The notes below the pieces were generated by a model. The model ran no database searches, was not told the DNA's origin, and worked only from the letters and a program-made list of their open reading frames with translations. A stretch of DNA of 64,000 nt from Pollenia angustigena (taxonomy: Eukaryota; Arthropoda; Insecta; Diptera; Polleniidae): the NCBI GenBank assembly GCA_930367215.1, contig OV884060.1, positions 209,687,253-209,751,252 of the forward strand, given 5' to 3'. The position numbers and the translations under genes are program-made. Numbering within the stretch: position 1 is the stretch's first letter; each line of letters starts with the position of its first letter. Positions 23,391 through 35,226 of the stretch are shown here, piece after piece.

Positions 23391-24406
23391 TATACCCTCC
23401 ACCGCAATCTGTTGTGAAGAGGGTATACTAAGTTTGTCATTCCGTGTGAAACTTTTTTATTATTCATCTCTGACCCCATAAAGTATATATATTCTGGGTC
23501 CTTGAATAATTCTTAGTCGATTTAGCCATGTCCGTCTGTCTGTTCGTCTGACCGTCTGTCCGTCTGTTGAAAACACGCTCCTTTCCGAAAAGAAATGAAC
23601 AAACTTGGTGTCAAATTGCTTGTAGTTATCCTAAGCAGTCTGAGATCCAGCAAAATCGGTTCAGTAGGATCAGAGCTATGAATCAAAATGTGGAACCACC
23701 ACCTTAAAACAATTGATAATTTTGTTACAAAAACTAACAGAAATCGTGGAACAATGCACGGAATGATATAAGATTTTGCAAGAGTTCAGTTTATTTGACT
23801 CGAAATCACACCGTAATTTCGTTAAGATCGGTTCATAATTTACCAAGGTTGGCTACCGATACCGATACCGATACCAATACCGTTTAAATACCGTTTAAAT
23901 TGAATACCGGTATTGATACCGATACCGAAATTAGTTTTTTGCATAAAATACCGGTATACGTATACCGTTTCCCTTAATACCGGTATTCTACCGGTATAAT
24001 CGTTTCGGTATTTAAAAATAATATGTTTTTTTAAATAGAAAACAAATTAAAAGCTTCAATACTTGTGCTAATAAAAAATATGTTTGTTAACTTGACGCCC
24101 TACTGTTGCAACACTGGTATTGCTTGGTTACCGTCAGATGTAACATAAGTTCTAGAACAACATTGTATAGGAAATTTTTTAGGTGAGGTATTTGACAATT
24201 TGAAAATCAAACGTTCATGTGTAAGCCAGCTTTTTTACTTATTAAAGTTTGTATTGTTATGCTATTGTAATAATTGCACTATCTTACTTACTATGTACAC
24301 AACTTATTCTTAAAATCAAAAGTGACGCGCATTACATAAATTATCAAAGTAAACCTAATTTTAAAAGAACTAAAATAAATAAAAACATCTAGTGACAACG
24401 AAAAAA

Positions 24407-27378
24407 ATGCCTCGGCCAAAGAAAAATGCATGTAGAAAATTTTTTGAGTTTGATTTTGAAAAGAAAACTAATAAATGTATTGTTATGGAAAAAGAACAAA
24501 TTTGTGGAAAAATATTGAATGTAGGTATACAAGTAGGCTTTTTTTGTGCTGTATTCATCTTTTTTATAATTATTTTTATTTGCATGAAGAATGACCATGG
24601 TACGAATTTAGCTTGTCATATTAGAACACGTCATAAACAAATTTGGAATCAGATTTCGAAAAATAAACGTATACAAGAAATTAATTCACCGACGCCCAAC
24701 AAAACTGTTAACAGATCTATATTAAATCTGTTTAAAGTTAACATTGATATGTCCAAAGAGATACTGCTGAAGTCTTGTGTCGAACTATGCACAGTAAATG
24801 GTAGACCGTTTTCTCTTATTGAAGATTCGGGTTTCCGTAAAATCATTGACCCTATTGCAAAAGGGCTTGGTAATTTTACAATTAATAGGAAAACTGTTAA
24901 AGATGAAGCATTAAAAAAGTACAAGGAAATAACTGTTAGAATCTCAAAAGAAATGGAGGGTAAATTGGTTTCGTTGAAATTAGATGGCCTTACACATTTA
25001 AACCGTGCCTTTTTAGGTAAAATATTCCACTTATTTTTATACCTACACCACAGTAGTGGAGAGGATATTATTATTACATAAATACATATGTATGCATATT
25101 TATATAAATCTATTTCTTCAAGGTGTTAATGCCCAATTTATTGAAAAGGATAAAATTGTTTTAAGAACATTGGCTGTAGCAGAACTATTTGAACGCCATA
25201 CAGGGCAATATCTGAAGGACACAATAATAGCCATACTTCAAAAGTATAACATTTCAACTGAGCAGATTTATACTTGCACAACAGATAATGGGAGAAATAT
25301 GCTTAAATGTATATATCTAATTAACGAGGATGAGAATGATGCCGAAAACTTTGATGATAATAACACAGAATTTGACCAAACTTTAGAACATTTTTCTTTA
25401 GACACTAAATGCATTGGTAAGCTTATTGAACCCTCCACCATAATTTATCATATGCCTCAAATAAAGCCCACTTTCACAAATCGCTTTAATACGCCTTAAA
25501 TCACAACGAATCATGATTTTTTTATTGAAATAAGATGCCGCAACGAATTATAGTATTGTGAGGCCAGGTTTTATAAAAATTGGTTCATAATTTATTATAG
25601 AGTCCATATAAAGCTGATGTTTGTAACACATTAAAATATTGGTCCTAGACCCACCTTTAAGTATACCGATCGACTCAAAATCTCTTGCTGAGTTGATGAT
25701 GTCCTTCCGGCTGGCTTGCTGCCCATGTAACCTTGTTCGCAAAGTACAGGTCGCAATTTTGGAGATAATATATTGAGCTTTTTCACATACGTTCTAATTG
25801 GCACAAGATCCATGACTATTGAAACTGGGGCGAATCGGTCTATAATTTCACAAAGCCCCCCTACAAGCTTCTTTCTGGAATAGGGCCTTTGTGCCGATAA
25901 ACCAACTTACTATGTTAGTATTAATATTAAATTTGGTCCAAATTAATTTTACTACAATCAAAATCATCTTACCAAATTTTTTGGAATCGGTCCATATTTG
26001 ACCATAGCTTCCATACAAATAATACTCCCGAAAATCGCTTTTTATTCCATAACTTCCACATAAATGCTGGTATTAACATACAAATTGGCAACAGTAACTT
26101 TTACGATAGCTTCTATCTATCTATCATCCTTTAATCTCACATAGTTGAAGATATCTAAATATTATTCGGCACAAACAACTTTGAAATGAATCTTAAACTC
26201 ATAACATGATTTCATCAGGCGGGTCCGTTATTGCCCATGAGTCCGAAATAGGGTAAACTCTCGAAAATTTGTTTTTAAATATTTTGGTGTAGGTTGTCAT
26301 GTGGTCGGGCTTGACCGACTGTACTTTCTTACTTGTCTTACTAATACAATTAATATGTAATTTAAATTATGCATAGGTATTAGATGTGCAGCTCATACGC
26401 TACAATTAGCTATTAATGCTGTTCTAAAAGACCGTGAAATACTTAAAATGATTGAAAAAGCCAGAGCTGTGGTAAAAAAGTTAAGAACGCCAAATATCAA
26501 TATATTATTAAAAAGTCATAATCTTACGAAACCTCTAATTGACTGTGCCACTCGTTGGTCGTCTACTTTTGATATGATGTCATCTCTAGTAGATGTTAAA
26601 ATGAAAGAATTTTTAGAAAACGTATCAAAGGCTAATAATGATTTCTATTTATGCAATGAAGTGTGGGAAAATATAAAAGATGCTGTAGGAGCTTTACGGC
26701 CAGCAAACATTGCCACGAAAATTCTTCAAAAAGAACAGTTAACATTTGGAGACGCCTTTGATGCTTGGTTTACATGTAAAGTCGAACTACAGAAAGAAAA
26801 AAGGCAATTTTGCATATAATTTACTTGAGGAAATAAAAAAGAAAGAGGAAATTCTTTTTGAGAATAAAGCATTTCTAGGTGCATTGTTTTTGGATCCGCG
26901 TTGGAATATCTTTCTTAAGGGAAATTTTGTTGAACATGCCATTGATCATATCATAAGAGTAAGTGTGAAGATGGACACAGTAAGCCAAAATACTTGCATA
27001 GATCTTGATGAAGATAATAAAAGTTGTTGTTCAAATTCATCTTCAGACTGTATAGAAGCAATCCTGAAAAATATGGGAAATGAAAATTGTTCTTTAACAC
27101 CAAATAACAACAATTTACGTGAGTTACTATATTCTTTCAGAAACGAAAAACGAGTTAAAAGACACTTAAATGCTCTGGATTGGTGGAGAGAACAAAGCAA
27201 AGAAAAACCGAAACTATATGCAATAGCAAAAGTTATGTTAGCTGTCCCAGCAACACAAGTTAGTGTGGAGCGGTTATTTTCAGGAGTGAAGTACATTATG
27301 AACCCTTACCGCAATAGGTTAGACGAGGAAAGCTTAAATGCAATTTTAGTAATTCGAGCCAATATGGAATTGTTGTAA
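24407..27378 (+). pseudogene. hAT transposase with BED finger, three introns, one frameshift
   Basis: Phase-matched exons are 24407-24520, 24590-25016, 25123-25416 and 26377-27378, with GT-AG introns of 69, 106 and 960 nt. Exon 1-2 encodes a BED-like zinc finger (MPRPKKN.., Cys pair, HGTNLACHIRTRHK). The core carries SLKLDGLTHL and TTDNGRNM, the likely first and second catalytic Asp motifs of hAT. They are followed across intron 3 by CIG-IRCAAHTLQLAI and by CATRWSSTFDMM. The C-terminus has the dimerisation block LAVPATQVSVERLFSG, whose Glu is the likely third catalytic residue. In exon 4 the frame changes at an A run (about 26791-26802), between DAWFTCKVELQ and GNFAYNLLEEI. The frameshift is either a recent lesion or a sequencing error; all the other key motifs remain. 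Confidence 0.85.
25430..26340 (+). mobile_element. Helentron/mini-me-like insertion in the hAT intron
   Basis: Intron 3 of the hAT transposase (25417-26376) is enlarged by a sequence starting near CCCTCCACCATAATTTATCA and ending with the hairpin GGTCGGGCTTGACCG and CTTTCTTACTTG. Phrases such as TTGGTTCATAATTTATTATAG match the internal repeats of the host Helentron-like family. It is a related but distinct subfamily (different 3' hairpin). The splice sites are preserved. Confidence 0.65.
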
Positions 27379-27822
27379 AAAACTACCTTTCAAGTTATTA
27401 TACCACAAATAGGCTTAAAAAAAATTATTTTCGATTTTTGCTTATAATATAAGTACATATATATAAGGTTTATCTTTTATACAATATGAATTGTTTAATT
27501 AACTTTTTTCTTTTTTTCTATGTCATTTAATGATCTCTATATGTGCCTAATATTTTTAGTCGAAGTGAAAAAATAAAATAGAATGCATAAACATATGTAT
27601 ATATGTATTCATAATATATAATATATAATTTATAATTCTTTTATTTAACTTTTTTCGTAGGTTTGTTCATTAAACTGTAATACCGATATACAAGTTTTTA
27701 TACCGGTATACCGATACCGTTATAATTAAGAAACCGATACCAATACCGATACCGAAATAAAAAAAAGTTTAATACCGATACCGATACCGAAATTCGTTTC
27801 GGTATCCAACCTTGTAATTTAC

Positions 27823-28330
27823 CCTAGGCCCTATACAAACCCTACTCTCGGAAAACAGTTTAATACGCCTAAAACCGTAATCAATGATAACGAAATTTTG
27901 CCCGTCACAGTCTTATAGTAATAGAAATGACACCGTAAAACTTCGTGCGGATCTGTCCATAATTTACCAGGCCCCATATAAACCCTACTACCGGAGAGCA
28001 GTTTAGAACGCCTAAAACCGTAAAAAATAATGCTATCGTAACAAACTTGGGTATATCAAAGTCTTGTATGACTAAAACTAAGACTGGGAAATTTCGTGAA
28101 GATCGGTCTATAATTAACTATAGGCCCCATATAAACCCTACTCCCGGAAAACAGTTTAGTACGCCTAAAACCGTAATAGATAATGCTATCAGAATAAATT
28201 TGAATGCTTCACAAATTAATAGGACTAGAAATATCACTTATAAATTTGGTGATGATCGGTCCATAATTTACTATAGGCCTCATATAAAGCCCGCTCTGGT
28301 AAATTAATTAAACACGCCTAAAACCGAAGC
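27823..28330 (+). repeat. ~150 bp internal tandem repeats of the Helentron-like family
   Basis: Units contain GATCGGTCTATAATTAAC, GGCCCCATATAAACCCTACT, CCCGGAAAACAGTTTAG and ACGCCTAAAACCG, spaced about 150 bp apart. The same units appear inverted at 33950-34800. Where frames stay open they give a repeated peptide (HINPTPGKQF), which is a consequence of tandem repetition and not a gene. Confidence 0.75.
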
Positions 28331-28890
28331 AGATATATTTATGCTGGTAAAATTTCTTTCAACTTAGTTTCCTATGGCCAATGGGTATAAAAAAATTAAA
28401 GTACTCTAGCACATATCGACAATTTTCAATACGTGTGCGTACTCGTATCTGTTAATTCTCATACTTGTGTATATCCATGCGCATTTGATTTCATTCATGT
28501 ATGTTATCATACTTATTGTGTTTCATACTCGCACATATTCAGACACACCCATAGTTAAAGCATTGACTTCAAACATTTTTTTTTTTTGTTAAATTTTTTC
28601 ATAAATGTTGCCAGAAGTTTGTTTTCCAAATTGCTGAATCATTTGAGTACAATTCAACAAAATTTTATTGAAAAACGATTGTTGACTTAAAAAAATTTCT
28701 GTGATATAAAGATTTGCGTTCTTATTTAAGAAAATCTAAAAAAATTACTAAATGGATGCAAATTAAAATACGTCGTGTTTTTTTAATCGTTCTTAATAAA
28801 AACAGAAAAAGTTACCGTAATCCAAAATAAAAATCGAATATTCATATTGGCAGTTAAGAAATGAGATATCACAGGTAAATACATTCATTT

Positions 28891-29272
28891 ACTCAAAATA
28901 TTATTTAGTTAAATTCAAACGAAAATTCATTTTAAACAAATTAAAATTCATTTAGAAAACGGATCATTTACATTTCATTTAAAACAAATGATTTTTACAT
29001 TCATTTTTTAATTTTTTATTTATTGAACAGCATATTCGTTAAAACTGAATAGTTTTTACTTTTAAAAAATATGTTTTAACCGCGAAAAATCAAACTACAT
29101 AAAAAAATAAAAACGAAAAACATTATTTTTTCGTAGTTTGTTTTTTGAATAACAAACATAAATGTTAAAAAATAAAATTATTTGTTAAATAACTATATTT
29201 TTATTAAATTTTAACAGTACGGAAAACGAATTTATTAACCCAAAATCAGTTACTGTAATAATTTTATGAGTG
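28891..29272. mobile_element. Family D MITE, copy 2
   Basis: Inverted relative to 14308-14690: starts ACTCAAAATATTATTTAG, ends GTAATAATTTTATGAGTG. It is about 382 bp and non-coding. Flanking TA is not clean on both sides. Confidence 0.7.
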
Positions 29273-29344
29273 TTTATATTATGCGTTTGAGTAGTTTATC
29301 TGTTGCCAGTTGCATTTTTAAGACGTTAAAAAATGGTTTAAAAT

Positions 29345-29585
29345 TTAATTGCTGAAGTCAATCAGTATGCCAACGAAAATGTTAGCCTTAAAGAAGACTT
29401 CGACATCATGCTATGGTGGAAAAACAACTCCACAAGGTATCCACGATTGTCTTAATAAGAATCAAGGATTTTATGAAATTTCCTGCCTGCAGCGCAGCAT
29501 TAGATTACGATTTCTCTTTAGCTGGAAACATAAAAAAAGAAACAGAAAAGATCCCAAAATAGTTGATAGCCTCCTTTTTTAATTA
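29345..29585 (+). pseudogene. hAT transposase dimerisation-domain remnant
   Basis: Read across two plus frames, the segment gives DFDIMLWWKNNSTRYPRLS, then FMKFPACSAALDYDFSLAGN. This is the W-W-x(3)-S-x-RYPRLS / P-x-S-x(5)-FS-x-AGN pattern of the hAT C-terminal dimerisation domain. A frameshift and stops separate the two halves. GGTCGTGGCAACACTG at 29674-29689 may be the 3' end of this hAT, since its complement CAGTGTTGCCA is a typical hAT terminus. A convincing left terminus was not found (a weak candidate is TGTTGCCAGAAG near 28605). Confidence 0.7.
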
Positions 29586-29889
29586 TTTTTATAAAAAACC
29601 TCTTTCGAAGCATTATTTTAATTTGATAGCAAATATTTATGTTTTAATATAACTTTAACATACATTTTTAGGTCGTGGCAACACTGCTTGCTTTAAAATA
29701 ACCATACAAAATGTTGAGTTACTTGTCGATACTTCCCTGCAAGCATTTTATGAAAAAATTGATCATATTCGAGTCATTTATGACTCCTCTGCGCGATTAA
29801 AATAGGCATATATGAGCTCATTTTCTGATCATAAATGATTGTTTTCTCGGGAGGAAATGGTACCCTACCCGGGACTCTTCTTGAGGAGT

Positions 29890-30110
29890 CTTTTATTACC
29901 CGTTTTCTGATCAATTTCGACTCATTTATGACTCGTATTTTAAATGATTTGCGAGTCTTTTTCGAGTCATTTTTTAGTTGTATTTCTGATTGTTTTCGAG
30001 TGTTTTTCGACTCATTTTTTGGTCGTAATTCTGATCGTCTACGAGTCTTTTTCGACTCCTTTTTCAGTCCTAATTCTAATCGTTTGCGATTGATTTACGA
30101 GCTCTACTAG
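29890..30110 (+). repeat. ~50 bp minisatellite
   Basis: About four imperfect units contain GCGAGTCTTTTTCGACTCAT and TTCTGATCGT. Each unit includes the dyad GAGTC..GACTC. The open frame across it encodes a repetitive Phe/Asp/Ser-rich peptide, regarded as incidental. Confidence 0.65.
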
Positions 30111-31989
30111 CCTATGACTATAACACATATTTCTTCCAAATTTCATAGATCAGCCCCTAGATCTATAATTTTTAAGAAGCAATATAAACTAAAAAACAGG
30201 AATGTCCGGCCAGATTGGCAAAATACCCCTCTGTGTGGCGTTGAGTAGAATTGACAGAAAGTATTGTGACGACTTAAATGAAAGTTAAAGAAATTTTAAT
30301 AAAAAAGTAAATATATTAAAGTTTTTATTAAATACGTAATAATTGCCAAAATTTAATGTTTGAATTACTCCACCAAATTTTACCAAATGCCTGTGTACAT
30401 AAAATTCATTTATTCTTGGAAAATACCAAATTAACGTCAAAGTGATGTAGTCGTCGACTTGATGGAACAACAACGTAAAATTAACATCGACATTGACAAC
30501 AACTTATACAATAGGGATGATTATATTTAACTTGTCGTCTAAGAAAAAGATGTTGGCGTTATTAATTTTATTTCCGGCAGTTGTTGAACGTTTTTCGATT
30601 AGTTCAATGGACAATTTGCAAGCAACCGCACATAAAAATATAAGTAAAAATACAATAAGTTTGTTTATAAAAAAAAAAATTTTTAAAGAAAATAAACTTA
30701 CGTTTTATTATATGAAAAATACATTTGTTTATAAATAATTTACTTTAAAACAGACCGCGGCAAAACTACTGCACCGTGCTCTTTTCTCTTTTGATCTCAC
30801 ACCTACGTGCACTCTTGATCACTTGAATAAACCCAAAAGTCTCGCTTGAGCTTTCACACTAGGCAGTTTTTTATTTATTTATTTTATATGTACAATGATC
30901 TAAAATGGCGTAGATGCGATACAATTAGAAAAAATATTTAATTTAAAGAAAACAATTATTTTCTATTTGGCAGATTTTTGAATATTTAAATAAATTTATA
31001 TAAGTTTTAAAGTCAAAACAGTCATATTTCAAACACCTGTATGATCCATTTTCGATTGCTGTGTGTTTTGTTATTGCATTTTCAATAAATTACTTTTAAA
31101 GCATAAGAACGAATCATTTTCGAATCTTTTTTCAAGCGCGCAAGTGATTAATCAGTTTTTAATCGTCAAAAGTACTCGAGGAAGACTTAGTTAGGTGATT
31201 TTTGATAAAACAATCTTCCAAATGCTAGTAGGGTTACGATACATGCCTTTACTCATACGCATTCAAAGGATTACCCATAAGCATGCGTGTTTGTTCATAC
31301 TCATACCGGTCGATATACAAACTTATTCATGCTCATACTTATTGGTAGTCATACCTGCCTGTACTCGTGCTCGGTGGCGTATGAATAGGTTATAAGTATT
31401 AAAAATATAACTTTTTGGCTTTCTCTGGCCCATACTTTACCTTAGACCCCATATTTAGCAGCCTTCTGAAACTCACTGTAAACGCTAAAACTAATTTCAC
31501 CGCTGTATTGAAATTTATGTTTTTTACTCCTTAAAATCACTGAAGTTGATGTTACGCATCATGATATTTCACTCAAACTAGTTAAAATTGCTAAAAAAAG
31601 CATAATACTTTTTGATTGTCGGTCAATAATTTAATATATGTCTAAGCCGCAACCAATTTTAATGCTGACGTCTGTTTTTATAAATATAAATTAATAATAA
31701 ATATATATCATATAGATATCACTCCAGAAAACCTGTCGGTGGAGGGTATCAAAGATTCGGCACAGCCGAATGTAGCACTCTAATTTGTTTTAATGTGTTT
31801 TATACATAAGTATATTAGTTCGTTCTGCACCTACATATTACACTGGTTCCCTAGTTCTCCCTTTAGAAGTCAACTGATAATTTTCACATTTTAATTTTTT
31901 GAAAAAAGTAGACTTAAAATAATATTAATGTTTTTCTTTTTTATAAACAGACGTAAAAAAACACAAAAAATGTATTTAAAGGAGATCAA

Positions 31990-32237
31990 TATTAAGCCCT
32001 TTTTGCAAAAAAAAAAAAGCTTAAGCGACATCATTTTCACTTGTCGTTCAATTTGTTGGCAACACTTGCATCATCTCCTAAAATGTCATGGTCACATATG
32101 GTACCGACTTTATAGCAAAAAGAATTTTATCGTAAGCGACTATCTTCATACCAAATTTATAAATTGTTCCATAAAAAAAACTTCTCCTGTAAAATTTTCC
32201 TTTTGTCGCTTAAGCTTTTTTTGCGGTTATGACTCGA
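31990..32237. mobile_element. Family E MITE, copy 1
   Basis: The right end GCTTTTTTTGCGGTTATGAC followed by TCGA matches the ends of the copies at 47854-48090, 56571-56802 and 60039-60299. The shared core has TTGGCAACACTTGCATCATC, GTCATGGTCACATA and CTCTCCTGTAAAATTT-like phrases. The left end is degraded into an A run. Confidence 0.65.
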
Positions 32238-32860
32238 TATTTTCAAGGATTATTGATTTTTCCTTAAATTTAAAAGTATTTTAAATGTCACTTATTATCC
32301 CCTTGACAATATTTGACATATTTTTACAAGTTTAACTCTACTGTGCTGTAATAAAACGATAATTCATCAATCAATATGATAACAAAACACTCTTACGTAT
32401 CATTAATATTGTTACATTTCTAAGGAAATTTGAGCACTCATACGCCTGTTTCCGATTTTGGAAGGAAAAAGTATGAAAAGTATATTAAATTTATTGTGGC
32501 CAATCAAATAATATGCAATAAAGAAAGTTTATTGAAGTGCAGCAAATTGTTAAAAATTTTTCTTTTATTTTGTTGTTTTTGTTTTGATTAAATTAAATTA
32601 TGTTTTTATTGTTTTACGGGCACTGGGAGATACAATATTTGCAATGAATAAGTAAATGGTTATGAAATTGATTGAACCAAATCATTCAGCATATTTTCGT
32701 AAAAGAAAAAAGGATTTTATAAAGTTTTTTTTTTTAAAATTGTGGTATGTTAAAGGTAAGATTTCATTTCTTTTGCTTTACAAACCACAAATTCGAAATT
32801 TTTCTAAACCCTAATTAAATTTCAATACTAAATAATTTAAGGAATTTATTTAATACTTAC
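32238..32860. other. Putative intron of Dgk, no other feature
   Basis: AT-rich DNA downstream (in gene sense) of the second Dgk exon. The donor TGGTgtaagt lies at the 32855-32862 boundary. No further Dgk exon was recognised to the left. Confidence 0.4.
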
Positions 32861-32937
32861 ACCATCTGGATTTAGTTTTGGCGAGGCAAGTGGAGAGCAA
32901 AACTCTTGTAAAACATCTTGAAGTTTGCGTGTCGAAT
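32861..32937 (-). CDS. Dgk: Diacylglycerol kinase (type I), second coding exon
   Basis: On the minus strand this 77 nt exon lies between an acceptor (TTATATTTCAG) and a consensus donor (GTAAGT). Joined in phase to the first exon it gives YSTRKLQDVLQEFCSPLAS followed by PKLNPDG. This matches the N-terminal region of type I (alpha/beta/gamma) diacylglycerol kinases, where the animal consensus reads YSTKKL-DVL-EF. In these enzymes this recoverin-homology region precedes two EF hands, C1 domains and the catalytic domain; the enzyme phosphorylates diacylglycerol to phosphatidic acid at membranes. The downstream exons are outside the recognised sequence. The phase match (split Tyr codon T|AT) strongly supports the model. 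Confidence 0.85.
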
Positions 32938-33418
32938 CTGAAATATAACAAAAAAGAAAACAAAAATATTATAAAGAATTAAATTAAGGATTCTTAAACA
33001 CATAAAAACCGGAAATAAAAAGGCAACTTTTATCATAAAAACCCTTTTCAAATACACAAAGATAACAAAAAATAATCTTTAATTGACAATTAAAGAAATT
33101 AAAAAAGTTCTTTTGGTTTTTTTTTTTTTTTAATTATTCCACCCACAAATCACCTTGAAGGCGTTTAAAAATTCAGCTATAAATATTTTCAAGTTTGTTT
33201 GCTTCTGTGAAATTTTTTTTTTTGATTCCTTTTAAACTTTTTTATTCTTCTATGAAAACTTTTTCTTTTAGCAAATATTTTGCAATTATAATTATTGGAA
33301 AAAATAAAAAGTGATACTGAAGTGGAAAAATTTATTGAAGATTTTATGGCTTAAAACCGATAAATACTGGTTTGTATTGGAATAAAATTAAGGAATTTAT
33401 TATCTTTCTACTTAAAAA

Positions 33419-35226
33419 CAAGTAAGAGTGCTATATTCGTCTGTGCCGAATCTTTGATACCCTCCACCGATAGTTCGAATGTTTTAGGAGTAAAATATCT
33501 ATATGATGTCTATTTATTATTAACTTCTCTTTATAAAAACAGACATCAGCATTAAAATTGGTTGCGGCTTAGACATATATTAAATTATTGACTGACAATC
33601 AGAAAGTTTAAAGACTTTTGTTTAAGCAATTTTTACTAGCTTCAGTAAAACAGTAAAAGTCGAACTTAAATGATTTTCAGGAGGGGAATTTATATTGGAG
33701 CCATGGTAAGCTACGAACCAATCATCCCAAAATTCTGCAAAGTAATTTCTGGTATTAAATGACATAAATTTCAATACAGCGGAGAAATTGGTTTTAGCTT
33801 TTGCAGTGAATTTCAGAAGGCTGCTTTAAATGGATCTAAGGGTTATTATGGACCGTATATCACAAACTTCCATTACACATTTTCTGGCCATCTGAAGCTA
33901 AGTTGGAAAAAAGTTTACCGCAAGATCTATATCTGCAACGGTTTTGGGCGTATTTATTTATTTTACCAGAGCGGGCTTTATATGAGGCCTATAGTAAATT
34001 ATGGACCGATCATCACGAAATTTATTAGTGTGATTTCTAGTAATATAAAACTGTGAAGTATTAAATTTTATTCTGATAGCATTATTTTGTAAGGTTTTTG
34101 GCGTAGTAAACTGTTTTCCGGGAGTAGGGTTTATATGTGGCATATGGTAAATAATGAACCGATTTTCACGAAATTTTACAGTTTTGTTTCCTTTCGTATA
34201 GAACTGTGATGTACTAAATTTTGTTATGATAGCATTATTAATTATGGTTTTGGGTGTACTAAACTGTTTTCCGGGAGAAGGGTTTATATGGGGCATAGGG
34301 TTAATTATGGACCGATCCTCACGAAATTTCACAGTGTTATTTCACGTCCTATAAAACTGTGACGAGCCAAAATTTGTTATGATAGCATTATTAATTATGA
34401 TTTTAGGCGTACTAAACTGTTTTCCGGGAGTAGGGTTTATATGGGGCCTATAGTAAATAATGGACCGATCTTCACGAAATATTACAGTTTTGTTTCTTAT
34501 CGTATAGAACTGTGATGTACTAAATTTCGTTATGATAGCATTATTAATTTTGGTTTTGGGTGTACTAAACTGTTTTCCGGAAGAAGGGTTTATATGGGGC
34601 ATAGGGTTAATTATTAACCGATCCTCACGCAATATCACAGCGTTATTTCTTGTCCTATAAAACTGTGACGTGCCCAAATTTGTAATGATAGCATTATTAA
34701 TAAGGGTTTTGGGCGTACTATACTCTTTTACGGTAGTTGTCCATATAAGCCCTAGTGTAAATTATAGACGGATCTTCGCGAAATTTTACAGAGTGATTTC
34801 CAGTCGAATAAAACGAATTTTGGCAAAATCTTATAGCATTCCGTGAATTTTTCCACCATTGATGTTAGTTTTTGTAACAAAATTATCAATTTTTTTTAGG
34901 TGGTGGTTCCACATTTTGATTCATAGCTCTGATCCTACTGCACCGATTTTGTTGGATTTCAATCCCAAACTGCTTAAGATAACTACAAGCAATTTGGCTT
35001 CAAGTTTTTTTTATTTCTTTTGAGTTTTTCCGAAGTGAGCGTGTTTTCAACAGACGGACAGACGGTCAGACGAACAGACAGACGGACATGGGTAAATCGA
35101 CTAAGAATTATTCAAGGACCCAGAATATATATACTTTATGGGGTCTGAGATGAATAATATAGAAGTTTCACACGAAAAGACAAACTTAGTATACCCTCTT
35201 CATAACTAATTGCGGTGAAGGGTATA
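33419..35226 (-). mobile_element. Helentron/mini-me-like element, uninterrupted copy in the Dgk intron
   Basis: In minus orientation it runs from the (GTCY)n tract (35043-35090) and TATACCC stem at the right to the 3' hairpin and CAAGTAAGAGTG end at 33419. The middle holds about five units of ~153 bp (33950-34800). It lies wholly within the intron between the two recognised Dgk exons and is antisense to nothing coding. The open frames of 124 and 111 codons here are repeat-derived. Confidence 0.8.

Larger units (their letters stand above)
23844..27814 (+). mobile_element. Nearly complete hAT transposon
   Basis: The ends CAAGGTTGGCTACCGATACC and ..GGTATCCAACCTTG (15 of 16 matching in the outer repeat) are flanked by the identical octamer TAATTTAC (23836-23843 and 27815-27822). 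Both subterminal regions carry many ACCGATACCG / TACCGGTA words, likely transposase-binding sites. The interior holds a four-exon transposase gene with one visible frameshift. The host site lies in a Helentron-like element whose uninterrupted sister (33419-35226) shows the empty site. Confidence 0.9.
28379..31426. other. ~3 kb composite insertion in the Helentron-like element
   Basis: Comparison with the uninterrupted copy (33419-35226) places the left junction near CTATGGCCA (28375) and the right near GGCCCATACTTTACC (31427). The inserted DNA contains a family D MITE, a hAT C-terminal remnant and a short minisatellite. The remainder (30120-31400) shows no recognised gene. The minus frame at 30285-30473 includes FYVHRHLVKFGGVIQ, which I could not place. 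Confidence 0.5.
23391..31787 (+). mobile_element. Helentron/mini-me-like element, split by two insertions
   Basis: It begins TATACCCTCCACCGCAATCT with a GAGGGTATA stem partner, followed by a TATATATATTCTGGGTCC segment and a GTCCGTCTGTCTGTTCGTCT tract, i.e. the (TA)n and (GTCY)n cores described for mini-me elements. It ends with GGTGGAGGGTATC, the hairpin TTCGGCACAGCCGAA and ..TTTG. Its own pieces are 23391-23843, 27815-28378 and about 31427-31787. A hAT (23844-27814) and a second insertion (28379-31426) split it. It aligns throughout with the uninterrupted inverted copy at 33419-35226. Assignment to Helentron-type elements is from known dipteran repeats. Confidence 0.8.

Noticed and set aside
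33958..34677. Two minus-strand open frames (124 and 111 codons) encoding repeated HINPxPGKQF peptides
   Set aside because: They arise from the ~153 bp tandem units of a Helentron-like element. The unit length is a multiple of three, so frames stay open; the same units in the other copy are broken.
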